A stretch of 60,605 bases of DNA, from positions 1 to 60,605 of the forward strand of contig CALKDR010000007.1 in assembly GCA_938084175.1 (NCBI GenBank). The letters are read 5' to 3'. Source of the stretch: an uncultured Campylobacterales bacterium. GTDB lineage: Bacteria; Campylobacterota; Campylobacteria; Campylobacterales; Arcobacteraceae. Shown one piece after another: positions 45,185-53,888 of the stretch (position 1 is the stretch's first letter; every line of letters begins with the position of its first letter). The notes beneath the pieces were generated by a model. That model ran no database searches, was not told the origin of the DNA, and worked only from the letters and a program-made list of their open reading frames with translations. The position numbers were made by a program, and so were the translations under genes.

Positions 45185-46116
45185 TTTTTATCCTTTTTAT
45201 AAATTGAATTTATTTCATCTGCTGTTTCTTTTGAGCTTTTATACGCAGCTTCTAAATTAACAGCATTGAAATAATCGCCACAAATCGCATATGCTTTATT
45301 TTCATTTATTATAAAATCTTTTTTTATAAAATCTTTTACAAAAGCATATTTCCATAAATGCTCAATCACAACAAAGTCATCTTTTAAATCAAGGTTAAAC
45401 TCTTGTTTGATTTTTTTATGAACAAGTTTGAAAATTTCATCCTTACACAAAGAAATATTTTCTTGAACAAAATCTTTATTTAAATGAAAAACATAACTTT
45501 TAAACTCTTCATATTTATATTTAGATGAATTATTTATAACTTTAAAAAACATATCATTTTTTTCAAACTCTGAAAAGGAGAAAGTACATTTCTTTTCTCT
45601 ATGACAAATTAAAGTTGCCATTGCATCATAAGTTACATTTTTCAAATCTTCTTTTGTTTGTTCTTCTAAGTCAAAATCATTTTCTAAAATTTGAGTAGCT
45701 GGAATTGTGTAAACAATAAAATCAAAACCTTCATAAGTTTTATTATTTTCGTCAAACAATGTCCATGAATTATTTATAAATTTTGTTTTTATGATTCTTG
45801 TATTTTTCACTAAATCTTCTTTATTTATTAAAGAAGAACATAGTTTATTAATACCATTTGTAGGATAGTAATTATTGTTAATTTTACTCAGAATATTTTC
45901 ATTTGATTTATCATCTAAAAATTTTGATAAAGCAGAGTTATTTGTATTTATATATGGCGTTCCATGATCTATGAACTTATCACCTATATATTTTGTACTA
46001 AGACGGCCGCCTGTTCCTCTGGCTTTTTCAAAGATAGTTATTTGGAACTTTTCTTTGTTTAAATTTTTGTAAAGATTACAAGAACTTAAACCAGCTCCAA
46101 TAATTGCTATTTTCAT
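45178..46116 (-). CDS. FAD-dependent oxidoreductase, renalase-like (COG3380)
   Basis: A 312-residue flavoprotein opening IAIIGAGLSSCNLYKNL, with FEKARGTGGRLSTKYI, the FAD motif typical of the COG3380/renalase-like group, and ending with a predicted second FAD motif around AYAICGDYFNAVNLEAAY. It is the first gene of a four-gene minus-strand unit (flavoprotein, phasin-like, UbiB-like, DUF2805) and is preceded by island element c. The substrate is unknown. Confidence 0.82.
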   Translation of the reverse strand: MKIAIIGAGLSSCNLYKNLNKEKFQITIFEKARGTGGRLSTKYIGDKFIDHGTPYINTNNSALSKFLDDKSNENILSKINNNYYPTNGINKLCSSLINKEDLVKNTRIIKTKFINNSWTLFDENNKTYEGFDFIVYTIPATQILENDFDLEEQTKEDLKNVTYDAMATLICHREKKCTFSFSEFEKNDMFFKVINNSSKYKYEEFKSYVFHLNKDFVQENISLCKDEIFKLVHKKIKQEFNLDLKDDFVVIEHLWKYAFVKDFIKKDFIINENKAYAICGDYFNAVNLEAAYKSSKETADEINSIYKKDKKC

Positions 46117-46137
46117 TTTCCTACTTTTTTATTTTAT

Positions 46138-46177
46138 TTTATAACTTTTCTTTGAAAGTTAGTAGTAGAAAAATGTT
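46138..46177 (-). promoter_or_regulatory. Island promoter (site c) for COG3380 unit
   Basis: On the minus strand AACATTTTTCTACTACTA (46177-46160) is followed after 16 bases by TATAAA (46143-46138), 21 bases before the start codon. It matches site b at 13 or more of 18 positions with identical spacing. Confidence 0.6.
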
Positions 46178-46206
46178 AGTTTGTAAGATATTACTTAGAT
46201 AAAAGT

Positions 46207-46992
46207 TTAAATACTCAAAGTTTCAAATCCAGTTTTATGTGCTATTGGACCTTTACCTTTTCCTAAATTAGGGGCATTTTTAATAGCTTTATAAATAAAT
46301 TCATTTGAAATACTTATTGATTCTTCTAAACTCTTTCCTAAAGCTAAGTTTGCAGCAATCGCACTACTAAAACTACAACCTGTTCCATGAGTATTTCGAG
46401 ATTCTAAATATGGTGTTTCGTATATTTTTATTTCGTTATTTGAGTATAAAATGTCAATACTTTTGTCAAAACTAATATTGTTTTTGATAATTGTTGCACA
46501 TTTTAATTTTTTGATGCTTTCAATAGCTTCATCATTTTCATTATTTTCATTCTCTTTATAATTAAATAAAGCTTTTGCTTCAAATTGGTTTGGAGTTAGT
46601 ATAGTTGCGTAAGGAAATAGTGTTTTCATATTAGTAATTGCATCATCGCTTAAAAGCATAGAACCAGCTTTGGAAATAAAAACAGGATCCAATACAATAG
46701 GAATATTCAAATTTTTTATAAATTCTCTAACTGTATCAATTATTTCATTTGAAAAAAGCATACCAATTTTAATAACACAAACATCAAAATCTTCAAATAC
46801 CATTTCAAGTTGTTCTTTCACAAAAGAAGCATCTATTTCTCTAATACTTTTTACACCTGTGGTATTTTGTGCTGTTAAAACAGTTAAAACAGAACATCCA
46901 AAAACTCCAAATGCTTCAAATGTTTTTAAATCAGCCTGAATTCCTGCACCACCACTACTATCACTTCCTGCAATACTTAAAACTACTTTCAT
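46207..46992 (-). CDS. thiD: Hydroxymethylpyrimidine (phosphate) kinase
   Basis: Phosphorylates HMP and HMP-P for thiamine synthesis or salvage. The 261-residue ribokinase-fold protein opens with VLSIAGSDSSGGAGIQADLK, has KIGMLFSNEIID and VLDPVFISKAG, and the C-terminal anion hole in RNTHGTGCSFSSAIAANLALG. It lies 43 bases after the DUF3833 gene on the same strand, so it may read through from the lipid operon or have its own start. It may be functionally connected to the THI5-like gene seven kilobases away (inference). Confidence 0.93.
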   Translation of the reverse strand: MKVVLSIAGSDSSGGAGIQADLKTFEAFGVFGCSVLTVLTAQNTTGVKSIREIDASFVKEQLEMVFEDFDVCVIKIGMLFSNEIIDTVREFIKNLNIPIVLDPVFISKAGSMLLSDDAITNMKTLFPYATILTPNQFEAKALFNYKENENNENDEAIESIKKLKCATIIKNNISFDKSIDILYSNNEIKIYETPYLESRNTHGTGCSFSSAIAANLALGKSLEESISISNEFIYKAIKNAPNLGKGKGPIAHKTGFETLSI

Positions 46993-47035
46993 TTAATACC
47001 TTTGTTAAACTTTTATAATCAACACTTTAGTATTT

Positions 47036-47566
47036 TTAATCTTTAATTATAGTAATAACAAGCTCACCCACAGTAAATCCAAACTTTTTCATTTTTGAGT
47101 GGTTAATTATTACTCCATCTTCCTGTAAATGAAGCCAATCTTTTACTGAAATATTTATAGTGCTATCATTATATGGTACTTCCATTACATAGTCAATCAT
47201 TACAGTATTCCCATTTGCTTGCATTTTTGCAGTGCCAACTATATCACCCGCGCTTGCATCAAAAGTTTTCTTTCCTGTTGGTTTTAACTTCCACACTCTA
47301 GTTAATTTTTCACCATCATCATAAACAAACTTTTCATCTAAAGTTCCAATACCATTTTCGTCCCATGAACCAACTAGTTCACCTTTGAATGTTCTGATTA
47401 TTTTTCCACTTCTATCTTTCACTAAGCCATAAGCTCGTAAGCTTCCATTGAAATATTCTTGTGGAATAAATTCTGGACCTTTATTTTCGAAATCTTCTAT
47501 TTGCATTTTTGAACATCCTGTAAAAATTAAAAATATAAAGCTTAAAAGTAGAAGTTTTACACTCAT
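47036..47566 (-). CDS. DUF3833 lipoprotein
   Basis: A 176-residue lipoprotein (signal ending LIFTGCSKM, lipidated Cys about residue 18). The mature part has YFNGSLRAYGLVKDRSGKII and RVWKLKPTGKKTFDASAGD, characteristic of DUF3833. Members are regularly next to CFA-type methyltransferase, DUF1365 and COG2907 genes. The gene overlaps the methyltransferase by four bases. The function is unknown; an envelope role connected with lipid modification is inferred from the operon. Confidence 0.85.
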   Translation of the reverse strand: MSVKLLLLSFIFLIFTGCSKMQIEDFENKGPEFIPQEYFNGSLRAYGLVKDRSGKIIRTFKGELVGSWDENGIGTLDEKFVYDDGEKLTRVWKLKPTGKKTFDASAGDIVGTAKMQANGNTVMIDYVMEVPYNDSTINISVKDWLHLQEDGVIINHSKMKKFGFTVGELVITIIKD

Positions 47567-48789
47567 GCTACTAAACCAGAGTTTAATGCCGTGTTTTGGT
47601 ATCTTGTAAATGCAACTTGAACAAGGTTTATATTTCTTGTTAAAAATGCTGCTTCACAATAACAAAGGTACATTTTCCACATTCTAATAAAATAGTCATC
47701 AAAACCTAAGTTTTTAACATGTTCTATTTTTGCATTAAAGTTTTCATGCCAAATATTTAATGTTTTTGCATAATGCTCTGTAAACTCCTCCATATGAAGA
47801 AGATTTAATTTTGTATTTTTGCTTGTAACATCTAGAATTTTTCCAACACTAGGAAGGTGTCCACCTGGGAAAATATACTTTTGAATAAAATCTGTTCCCT
47901 TACAATATGCACTATATCTTTGGTCTGGCATTGTGATTATTTGCATTACTAAAACTCCACTTGGCTTTAGTAACTCCTCACATTTTTTAAAGAATACATC
48001 AAAATACTCACGTCCAACAGCTTCAAACATTTCAACTGCAATTACTGCATCAAACTGTCCTTGCATATCTCTATAATCTTTCAATAAAACATTTACAGAT
48101 TCTTCAATATTATGCTCTTTAAATCTACCTTCACAAAGCTTCTTTTGCTCTTTTGATAGTGTTAAAGTAGTAACTTCACATCCATATTCTTTTACTAAAT
48201 GCATAGCCATAGCACCCCAACCTGAGCCAATTTCAAGTACTTTTGAACCTTTTTTAAGATTTAGTTTTTTTGCTAAGATATCTATTTTTCTTTTTTGAGC
48301 TTCATATAAAGGCTCATCTGGATTTTCAAATACAGCTGAAGAGTACATCATTGTATCATCTAAAAATAATTCGAAGAAATCATTTGATAAATCATAATGT
48401 TCTTGAATATTTTTTTGTGAACGAGTTTTTGAATTTTTTCGCAAAGAGTGCTTTAATTTATTGGCCATTGGAAATAAATTATGTAAAGAGAACTTTTTAG
48501 CATCTTCACTTTTTGTTTCTAAAGCTTGAGAGTTCATAATTCCTATTTTGATTAATGCAGTTAAATCATCACATTCAAAATCTTTATCCATATAAGATTC
48601 AGCAAATCCAATATCACCGTATAATGTTAATCTTCTAAACAAATCTGCATTATTTAATACAAGCTTTGCCTTTGGTTCTTGATTATTTCCATATACTTTT
48701 TTTGTGCCATCACTAAAAGTTACGTCCAATGTTCCTTCTGTGATTTTTGATAAATATTGATCACCTAATTTATTCCATAAAGTCTTCAT
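47563..48789 (-). CDS. Cyclopropane-fatty-acyl-phospholipid synthase family methyltransferase
   Basis: A 408-residue SAM-dependent enzyme that methylates unsaturated acyl chains of membrane lipids. The N-terminal domain (1-110) is followed by the SAM site VLEIGSGWGAMAMHLVKEYG (about residues 180-200), then VEMFEAVGREYFD and the lipid-site motif DFIQKYIFPGGHLPS. The family includes true CFA synthases and the Ufa-type enzymes that add a plain methyl group en route to furan fatty acids. With COG2907 and DUF1365 in the same operon, the second role is possible. It lies two bases after DUF1365. Confidence 0.9.
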   Translation of the reverse strand: MKTLWNKLGDQYLSKITEGTLDVTFSDGTKKVYGNNQEPKAKLVLNNADLFRRLTLYGDIGFAESYMDKDFECDDLTALIKIGIMNSQALETKSEDAKKFSLHNLFPMANKLKHSLRKNSKTRSQKNIQEHYDLSNDFFELFLDDTMMYSSAVFENPDEPLYEAQKRKIDILAKKLNLKKGSKVLEIGSGWGAMAMHLVKEYGCEVTTLTLSKEQKKLCEGRFKEHNIEESVNVLLKDYRDMQGQFDAVIAVEMFEAVGREYFDVFFKKCEELLKPSGVLVMQIITMPDQRYSAYCKGTDFIQKYIFPGGHLPSVGKILDVTSKNTKLNLLHMEEFTEHYAKTLNIWHENFNAKIEHVKNLGFDDYFIRMWKMYLCYCEAAFLTRNINLVQVAFTRYQNTALNSGLVA

Positions 48790-48791
48790 AA

Positions 48792-49532
48792 TTATGCCCT
48801 CCTTACTTGGTCTTGCTCTGTTGGCTTATTCCATTTTAAGCCTTTTAATTTAAGTTTTAAACTTTGCCATATTGTTCTTGTAACCACTAATATTGTTAAT
48901 AAAAAATGTCTAAAAAACAGTCTTTGTACATTTGATTCATTAAATTCCAATGACTTTCCAACTAGTGTTGTTGTTAACATTTTTATATCTTTTTCAAAAA
49001 GAACAATTCCTAATGAAAAATTATCTTCTTCATATTTTAGTGAAAAATCGTATCTTCCAACAGATTCGAAAAAAGGTGAAACATACATATCTTTTTCGCC
49101 TATTCCTTTATAATGTATATTGTCTTTTGTTTCCAATTTCACACAATAAACAATTCTTCCTCCATTATAATTATGAACCTCAGCTAACATATAATTAGGC
49201 TTGCCTTCTTTAAAAAGAATCAACATACTAATAGGGTTAAATACAAAACCTACAATACTAGGTAGTGTGATAAATCTCGTTTTATTTGTTTCTTCTATTT
49301 CATACTTTTTTAGTAAGTCTTTTATATTTTTCCTAAAGTCCCTACTCTCTCCAAAATGATCTTTTGTATTAAAAGAAAAAAGATTAAAACTATTTTTTGA
49401 AAAGTACTTATTTTCAAGTTCCTCAAATGAATTCATATCAATATCGAGCATAAAAAATTTATATTTGAAATCGTGCTTTTTAGGGCTTACTCTTTTGTGA
49501 TATATCATTCCTTCTTGGAACTTATGACTCAC
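48792..49532 (-). CDS. DUF1365 family protein
   Basis: A 246-residue protein opening GMIYHKRVSPKKHDFKYKFF with FMLDID and later LPSIVGFVFNPISMLILF, diagnostic for DUF1365. It overlaps the COG2907 gene by four bases and precedes the methyltransferase gene by two. These three genes form a recurring cassette in light- and singlet-oxygen-induced loci of other proteobacteria. The biochemical activity is not established. Confidence 0.88.
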   Translation of the reverse strand: MSHKFQEGMIYHKRVSPKKHDFKYKFFMLDIDMNSFEELENKYFSKNSFNLFSFNTKDHFGESRDFRKNIKDLLKKYEIEETNKTRFITLPSIVGFVFNPISMLILFKEGKPNYMLAEVHNYNGGRIVYCVKLETKDNIHYKGIGEKDMYVSPFFESVGRYDFSLKYEEDNFSLGIVLFEKDIKMLTTTLVGKSLEFNESNVQRLFFRHFLLTILVVTRTIWQSLKLKLKGLKWNKPTEQDQVRRA

Positions 49533-50794
49533 AATTCACATCCAAACTCTTGTGCAATTGTATTTGCAGAATATAGTCCATCTTCATGAAAACCATATCT
49601 CCAATAAGCGCCTGCAAAATATGTGTTATTTTTTCCATTTATAACAGATCTTTTGCTTTGTGCTTCAATTGCCTTCCTATCAAACTGTGGATGCTCATAT
49701 GAAATTTTTTCTATTACTTCATTTACTTCTTGCGTTTCATTTAAAGAGACAAAATAGTCTTTTTGTGATTTTAAATTTTGTAATCTATTAATCCAATAAG
49801 ACAAAGTTACATTTTCATCGTTTTTATTATCATTAGAATTAGTTTTATAATTCCAAGCTGCATATACATCTTTATCTGGATATAAAGCATTTTTATCTGT
49901 GTGCAATAGTGCTTTGTTTTCTTTATATTCAAAATTTGATAATATATTTAATTCATCAATTGTTGGTTCATCAAGTAGTTGTAAAGCATCAGGTGCATGC
50001 ATGGCAAAAATAACTTTGTCATAAATAGTTCTAGTATTGTCATTATGTACTAACATAACTTTATCATCTTCTCTCTCTACATTTATAACATCACTATTTT
50101 TTATAATATTACCTGAAATTCTCTTTGATATTTTATTAACATAGTTTATTGAACCACCGCTTACTGTTAACCATTGGTGTTGTGTATCAATTCCTAATAA
50201 TCCATGATTTTTAAAAAAGTGTAAGAATGTACGTGCGGGAAAATCATTCATTTTATCACTAGGAGTTGACCATATAGAAGCACCCATTGGAATAATATAT
50301 CTTTGTATAAAGTAAGACGAATAGTCTTTTAAATATTCACCCAAAGATAAATCTAAATCTGTGCTGTTTGTATCTAAATCGTTATTTGCTTTTTTATTAA
50401 ATTTTAAAATATCACTAATCATTTTCAGATGAGAATAAGATAATAGATTTTTCTTTTGAAAAAACATCCCTTTTAAAGATTCTCCATTATAAGCTAGATT
50501 TGTTTTTTGGTTCCAAAAAGCAAAACTCATATCACTATTTTCTATTTTTACATTAAGTTCTTCAAAAAGTTTTGTCAATAGTGGATATGTTTCATGATTA
50601 AAAACTAGGAAGCCTGTGTCTACTCCAAAAGTATTATTATTTTCTGTAATTTGAGTAGTTCTTGCATGGCCACCTAGTCTGTTTTCTTTTTCGTATAAAT
50701 CAACATCATGTTTTTTACTCAATAAGTAAGCTGAACCTAATCCGCTTATTCCTGCGCCTAAAACAGCAATTTTCAATTTTTTCTCATTTTTCAT
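49529..50794 (-). CDS. FAD-dependent oxidoreductase, COG2907
   Basis: A 421-residue flavin amine-oxidase-like protein. KIAVLGAGISGLGSAYLLS is the nucleotide fold, followed by YEKENRLGGHARTT and GVDTGFLVFNHETYPLL, diagnostic of COG2907. The C-terminus GAYWRYGFHEDGLYSA holds the second FAD contact. In related loci the enzyme acts with the CFA-like methyltransferase on phospholipid acyl chains. It is coupled to lipocalin upstream and DUF1365 downstream by four-base overlaps. Confidence 0.9.
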   Translation of the reverse strand: MKNEKKLKIAVLGAGISGLGSAYLLSKKHDVDLYEKENRLGGHARTTQITENNNTFGVDTGFLVFNHETYPLLTKLFEELNVKIENSDMSFAFWNQKTNLAYNGESLKGMFFQKKNLLSYSHLKMISDILKFNKKANNDLDTNSTDLDLSLGEYLKDYSSYFIQRYIIPMGASIWSTPSDKMNDFPARTFLHFFKNHGLLGIDTQHQWLTVSGGSINYVNKISKRISGNIIKNSDVINVEREDDKVMLVHNDNTRTIYDKVIFAMHAPDALQLLDEPTIDELNILSNFEYKENKALLHTDKNALYPDKDVYAAWNYKTNSNDNKNDENVTLSYWINRLQNLKSQKDYFVSLNETQEVNEVIEKISYEHPQFDRKAIEAQSKRSVINGKNNTYFAGAYWRYGFHEDGLYSANTIAQEFGCEL

Positions 50795-51336
50795 TTATAT
50801 ATTCCTTGCTTATCTTGTGGCGTGTAAATTAATTTTGATGTATCCATGTATTTTTTTAAAAACACAACAATGTTATCAAGCTTTTCTTTTTTCATAAAAG
50901 GTTTTCTGTGCATGATCCAAACTGTCTCAAAGTTTGTATCAACTAACACTGCTGTTTCGTATTGTTCATTTTGTTCATCTAAATAAATTATTTTATATTC
51001 TTTTGTAAATATCCAGAAATATGTCATATCAAGTTCTGACATGTTATTTCCATTTGATGCTATGGCTGTACCATTAAACTGGATTAATTTGCCATCCATC
51101 GTTTTATCAAAACATCTGTTCTTGATGTCATACTTGAAAGGTTCTATAAGTGTGTATTCAACACTTGCTGCTACACAGTCTTTTTCAAAACTGTTATATG
51201 TTCTTGCAATTTCATACCATAAGCCACTAAATTTTTTAGCATTTGTATAATCAACGGGCTTAGGTGATGAAGCGTATACAAGAGAAGTTTGAGCTATAAC
51301 CATGGTAATAAAAAAAGATAGTATATTTAATTTCAT
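50791..51336 (-). CDS. Periplasmic lipocalin family protein
   Basis: A 181-residue lipocalin with a cleavable signal (residues 1-22, ending VYASS) and no lipobox. The signature is FSGLWYEIARTYNSFEKDC, followed by VEYTLIEPFKYDIKNRC and YETAVLVDTNFETVWIMHR. It is clearly paralogous to the lipoprotein lipocalin at 42515-43054. It is the first gene of the COG2907-DUF1365-CFA-DUF3833 operon, fitting a lipid-carrying role. Confidence 0.9.
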   Translation of the reverse strand: MKLNILSFFITMVIAQTSLVYASSPKPVDYTNAKKFSGLWYEIARTYNSFEKDCVAASVEYTLIEPFKYDIKNRCFDKTMDGKLIQFNGTAIASNGNNMSELDMTYFWIFTKEYKIIYLDEQNEQYETAVLVDTNFETVWIMHRKPFMKKEKLDNIVVFLKKYMDTSKLIYTPQDKQGIYK

Positions 51337-51358
51337 CTCAAACTCCTTCTAATGTCAT

Positions 51359-51398
51359 TTTATATTTATTTGAAGAATTTTAGTAGGATAAAAATGTT
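51359..51398 (-). promoter_or_regulatory. Island promoter (site b) for lipocalin-CFA operon
   Basis: On the minus strand AACATTTTTATCCTACTA (51398-51381) is followed after 16 bases by TATAAA (51364-51359), 22 bases before the lipocalin start, with AGAAGGAG as ribosome binding site. Confidence 0.6.
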
Positions 51399-51423
51399 GC
51401 TTTATCAAAAAAACATAAGAAGT

Positions 51424-52689
51424 TTATGATTTTTGGTCTTTATATTTGTTAATAAAATATATAGAAACAATCTTTAGACAAACAGGGATAAAGCCATAAA
51501 ATAACGATAATACAAATAAGGAGCTAGAACTTGGATTAGAAACCTCAAAATCAAAAACTCCAAGAATTATAAAACTAAAAGCAACAGCTATTGCTAGGGT
51601 GAATTTTGTAATCATTGTCCAAATACCAAAAAGTAAACCTGATATATTAATATTAAGACTTTTTGTTTTTTGAACTAAATCACTTTGTATTGCTGTAGGT
51701 AGCGCCATATCAGCACCTAGTGAGAAGCCTGATATTATGCTAATAACTATAAAAGCATTTAAATCACCTTCTTGTAAAAAAGGAACAAAAGCAAAAGCAC
51801 TTGATGCTAAAAGTATTGATGATATCCAAGCTTTTTTCTTTCCAATTTTATTAGAAAGTTTATACCAAAAAGGAAGAGCAAGCACTCCTGATAAAAAATA
51901 TAATATTAATACCATTCCACTTGATTGCTTTTCTTGTATTACTAATTCTACAAAAAGTAAAAATAAAGTTGCAGGAAGTGCGTTAGCTAGATTATTCAAA
52001 AAGTAGCCAATTTGTAAGAATTTTAAATCGCCAAAATTCTTATAAACCTCTTTGATACTTTTAAAACTAAACTTTGTACTTTTAACTTTTGTAGTAATTT
52101 TTATAGTATTCATACTAAGTAAAAATAAGGGGATGAAAAGTATTAGAAAAGAAATATATAGGATATTCAAAGTTTCTTGTGGGTTTTGGGATACATTATA
52201 AATAAAAGGAACAAGCAAGGCTATTAAAACTCCTACAATAGCAAGCAACTCTCTTGAACTATTTAAAATTGTTTTATCTTCGTATTTTTCACTGATTTCA
52301 CTACTCCATGTTAAATATGGGATATTAATCATACTCCAAGCTGCGTATATTAAAACAGAAAAAACAAAAAGCCAAATTTTTGCATATTGTAAATTTGGAT
52401 TTATAAGAGCATAAAAACTTAGTATTAAAATTATAGAACCTATAATCATTATAGGTTTTCTACTTGAAAAAACCTCAAGACTTTTATCACTTAAATATCC
52501 AAAAAATGGATCAGTGAATACATCTGTTAATCTTGCTATAAATAGTATCAAACCTACAAGTGCTACATTTATTCCTACATCACTTACATAAAAAGTTGGC
52601 AAATAAATATATAAAGGAAGTCCAACAATTGCCAAAGGAATTGCTAATAAACTATAATAAATTATTGTCTTTTTATTTAATGCTTTCAT
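51424..52689 (-). CDS. MFS/GPH-type membrane transporter
   Basis: A 421-residue transporter with twelve predicted helices. Segments such as VGLPLYIYLPTFYVSDVG near the N-terminus, RLTDVFTDPFFGYLSD (the GPH-type D.xDP..G.L.D motif) and INIPYLTWSSEIS resemble the glycoside-pentoside-hexuronide:cation symporter family. Homologues occur in the light-stress lipid cassettes of other bacteria, where a lipid or lipid-linked substrate has been suggested; that is inference. It follows the NTF2-like gene by one base and lies next to the lipocalin promoter. Confidence 0.85.
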   Translation of the reverse strand: MKALNKKTIIYYSLLAIPLAIVGLPLYIYLPTFYVSDVGINVALVGLILFIARLTDVFTDPFFGYLSDKSLEVFSSRKPIMIIGSIILILSFYALINPNLQYAKIWLFVFSVLIYAAWSMINIPYLTWSSEISEKYEDKTILNSSRELLAIVGVLIALLVPFIYNVSQNPQETLNILYISFLILFIPLFLLSMNTIKITTKVKSTKFSFKSIKEVYKNFGDLKFLQIGYFLNNLANALPATLFLLFVELVIQEKQSSGMVLILYFLSGVLALPFWYKLSNKIGKKKAWISSILLASSAFAFVPFLQEGDLNAFIVISIISGFSLGADMALPTAIQSDLVQKTKSLNINISGLLFGIWTMITKFTLAIAVAFSFIILGVFDFEVSNPSSSSLFVLSLFYGFIPVCLKIVSIYFINKYKDQKS

Positions 52690-52690
52690 T

Positions 52691-53110
52691 TTAATTTTTG
52701 ATTTTTCTTTTAATTAGTTTTATGAAAAAAGAAAGAATAGGTATTTTTTCATATACATTTTCTCCTGCATCCCAATAATCTATATGAGATATAGCTTTTT
52801 TATTTTTATCAAATTCAACCCTACTAAGACCTTCAAATGAGTTTTCTAATGAGTCGTTTTTAAAATTATATTTAAAAGTCCATTTTAAATATGCAATACT
52901 ATTTTGCTCTATTATTTCAATAACTTTAAATCTAGGATTATCAAGCTTTTCATACATATCTTGAAATATCTCATATATTTCTTCTATTCCTACAACTTCA
53001 TTAAAAGGATCTTTGAATCTTGCATTTAAATCAAATATTTCTTTATACTCTTCTATTGGCGTTTCTTTTTTAATATTTTCAAAAAATAAGGCATATTTTT
53101 TTGTACTCAT
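52691..53110 (-). CDS. NTF2/SnoaL-like protein
   Basis: A 139-residue protein with the cone-shaped NTF2-like pattern: an N-terminal helix, LNARFKDPFNEVVG and IEEIYEIFQDMYEKL, then strands with WTFKYNFKND and FEGLSRVEFD, ending HIDYWDAGENVYEKIP. The typical active-site-like His-Ile-Asp-Tyr-Trp near the end is seen in SnoaL-like members of photolyase clusters. Substrate and activity are unknown. It overlaps the SDR gene by four bases. Confidence 0.8.
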   Translation of the reverse strand: MSTKKYALFFENIKKETPIEEYKEIFDLNARFKDPFNEVVGIEEIYEIFQDMYEKLDNPRFKVIEIIEQNSIAYLKWTFKYNFKNDSLENSFEGLSRVEFDKNKKAISHIDYWDAGENVYEKIPILSFFIKLIKRKIKN

Positions 53111-53868
53111 GGAATCATCCTTTTTGTAAGATATAAAGACATTTTATAAGGCATGATTTTTAACATGCTTAAAAATGAAGCAAGTAAAAATGGAAATCTT
53201 ATTTCAAAGGACTTTGGGTTTTGAATTCCTTCAAAAATCTTTTCTGCTGTAAACTTTGGCTGCATTAGTTGTGGCATTTCAAATTTATTTTTATCTGTTA
53301 ATCTTGTTTTTACAAAACCATGATTTATAATTTGAAGGTCAATTTTCAATAAGTCTAATTCAGGTTGAATTGATTGTGCAAGATTAACTAAAGCAGCTTT
53401 TGGTGCAGAATACCCACCACCTTGTGGTAAACCAAAAGAAGATGATAAACTAGAGTTCCAAACCCAGTGACCTCTTTTTTGTTTTTTAAAATAAGGTAGA
53501 AGCTCACTCATTAATCTTATAACACCTAAATAATTAACTTCATTCATTTCTTCAAACTTTTCAATATTCCATTCATTTATACTCATAACCTCATAAGCAC
53601 CTGCATTATAAAACCAAATATCTAAACCTTCATATGTATTCCAAGCCTCATTTACACAATTATGAATCTTTTCTTTTGAAGAAACATCTATATCAATTAA
53701 TTTAATTTTTTCTTGGTATTCATCTTTTAGCATTAGTAATGAATCATTTTTTGTAGCATTTCTAGAACTAGCAATTACATAATAATTTGACTCAAGGCAT
53801 AGTTGTACTAACTCTAAACCAATACCAGTGCTGCCACCTACTATCCAAATTCTTTTATTTTCTTGCAC
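53107..53868 (-). CDS. Short-chain dehydrogenase/reductase
   Basis: A 253-residue SDR. The cofactor motif is WIVGGSTGIGLELVQL (residues 8-23), followed by the NAG motif FYNAGAYEV, the catalytic Ser in WNSSLSSSFGLP and YSAPKAALV with catalytic Tyr and Lys. The hydrophobic C-terminal region (about residues 215-245) may associate with the membrane. It heads the SDR-NTF2-MFS unit. Element e and a TATTAT -10 lie just upstream. Confidence 0.88.
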   Translation of the reverse strand: MQENKRIWIVGGSTGIGLELVQLCLESNYYVIASSRNATKNDSLLMLKDEYQEKIKLIDIDVSSKEKIHNCVNEAWNTYEGLDIWFYNAGAYEVMSINEWNIEKFEEMNEVNYLGVIRLMSELLPYFKKQKRGHWVWNSSLSSSFGLPQGGGYSAPKAALVNLAQSIQPELDLLKIDLQIINHGFVKTRLTDKNKFEMPQLMQPKFTAEKIFEGIQNPKSFEIRFPFLLASFLSMLKIMPYKMSLYLTKRMIP

Positions 53869-53888
53869 ATTCTTGCCTTTTTATTTAT

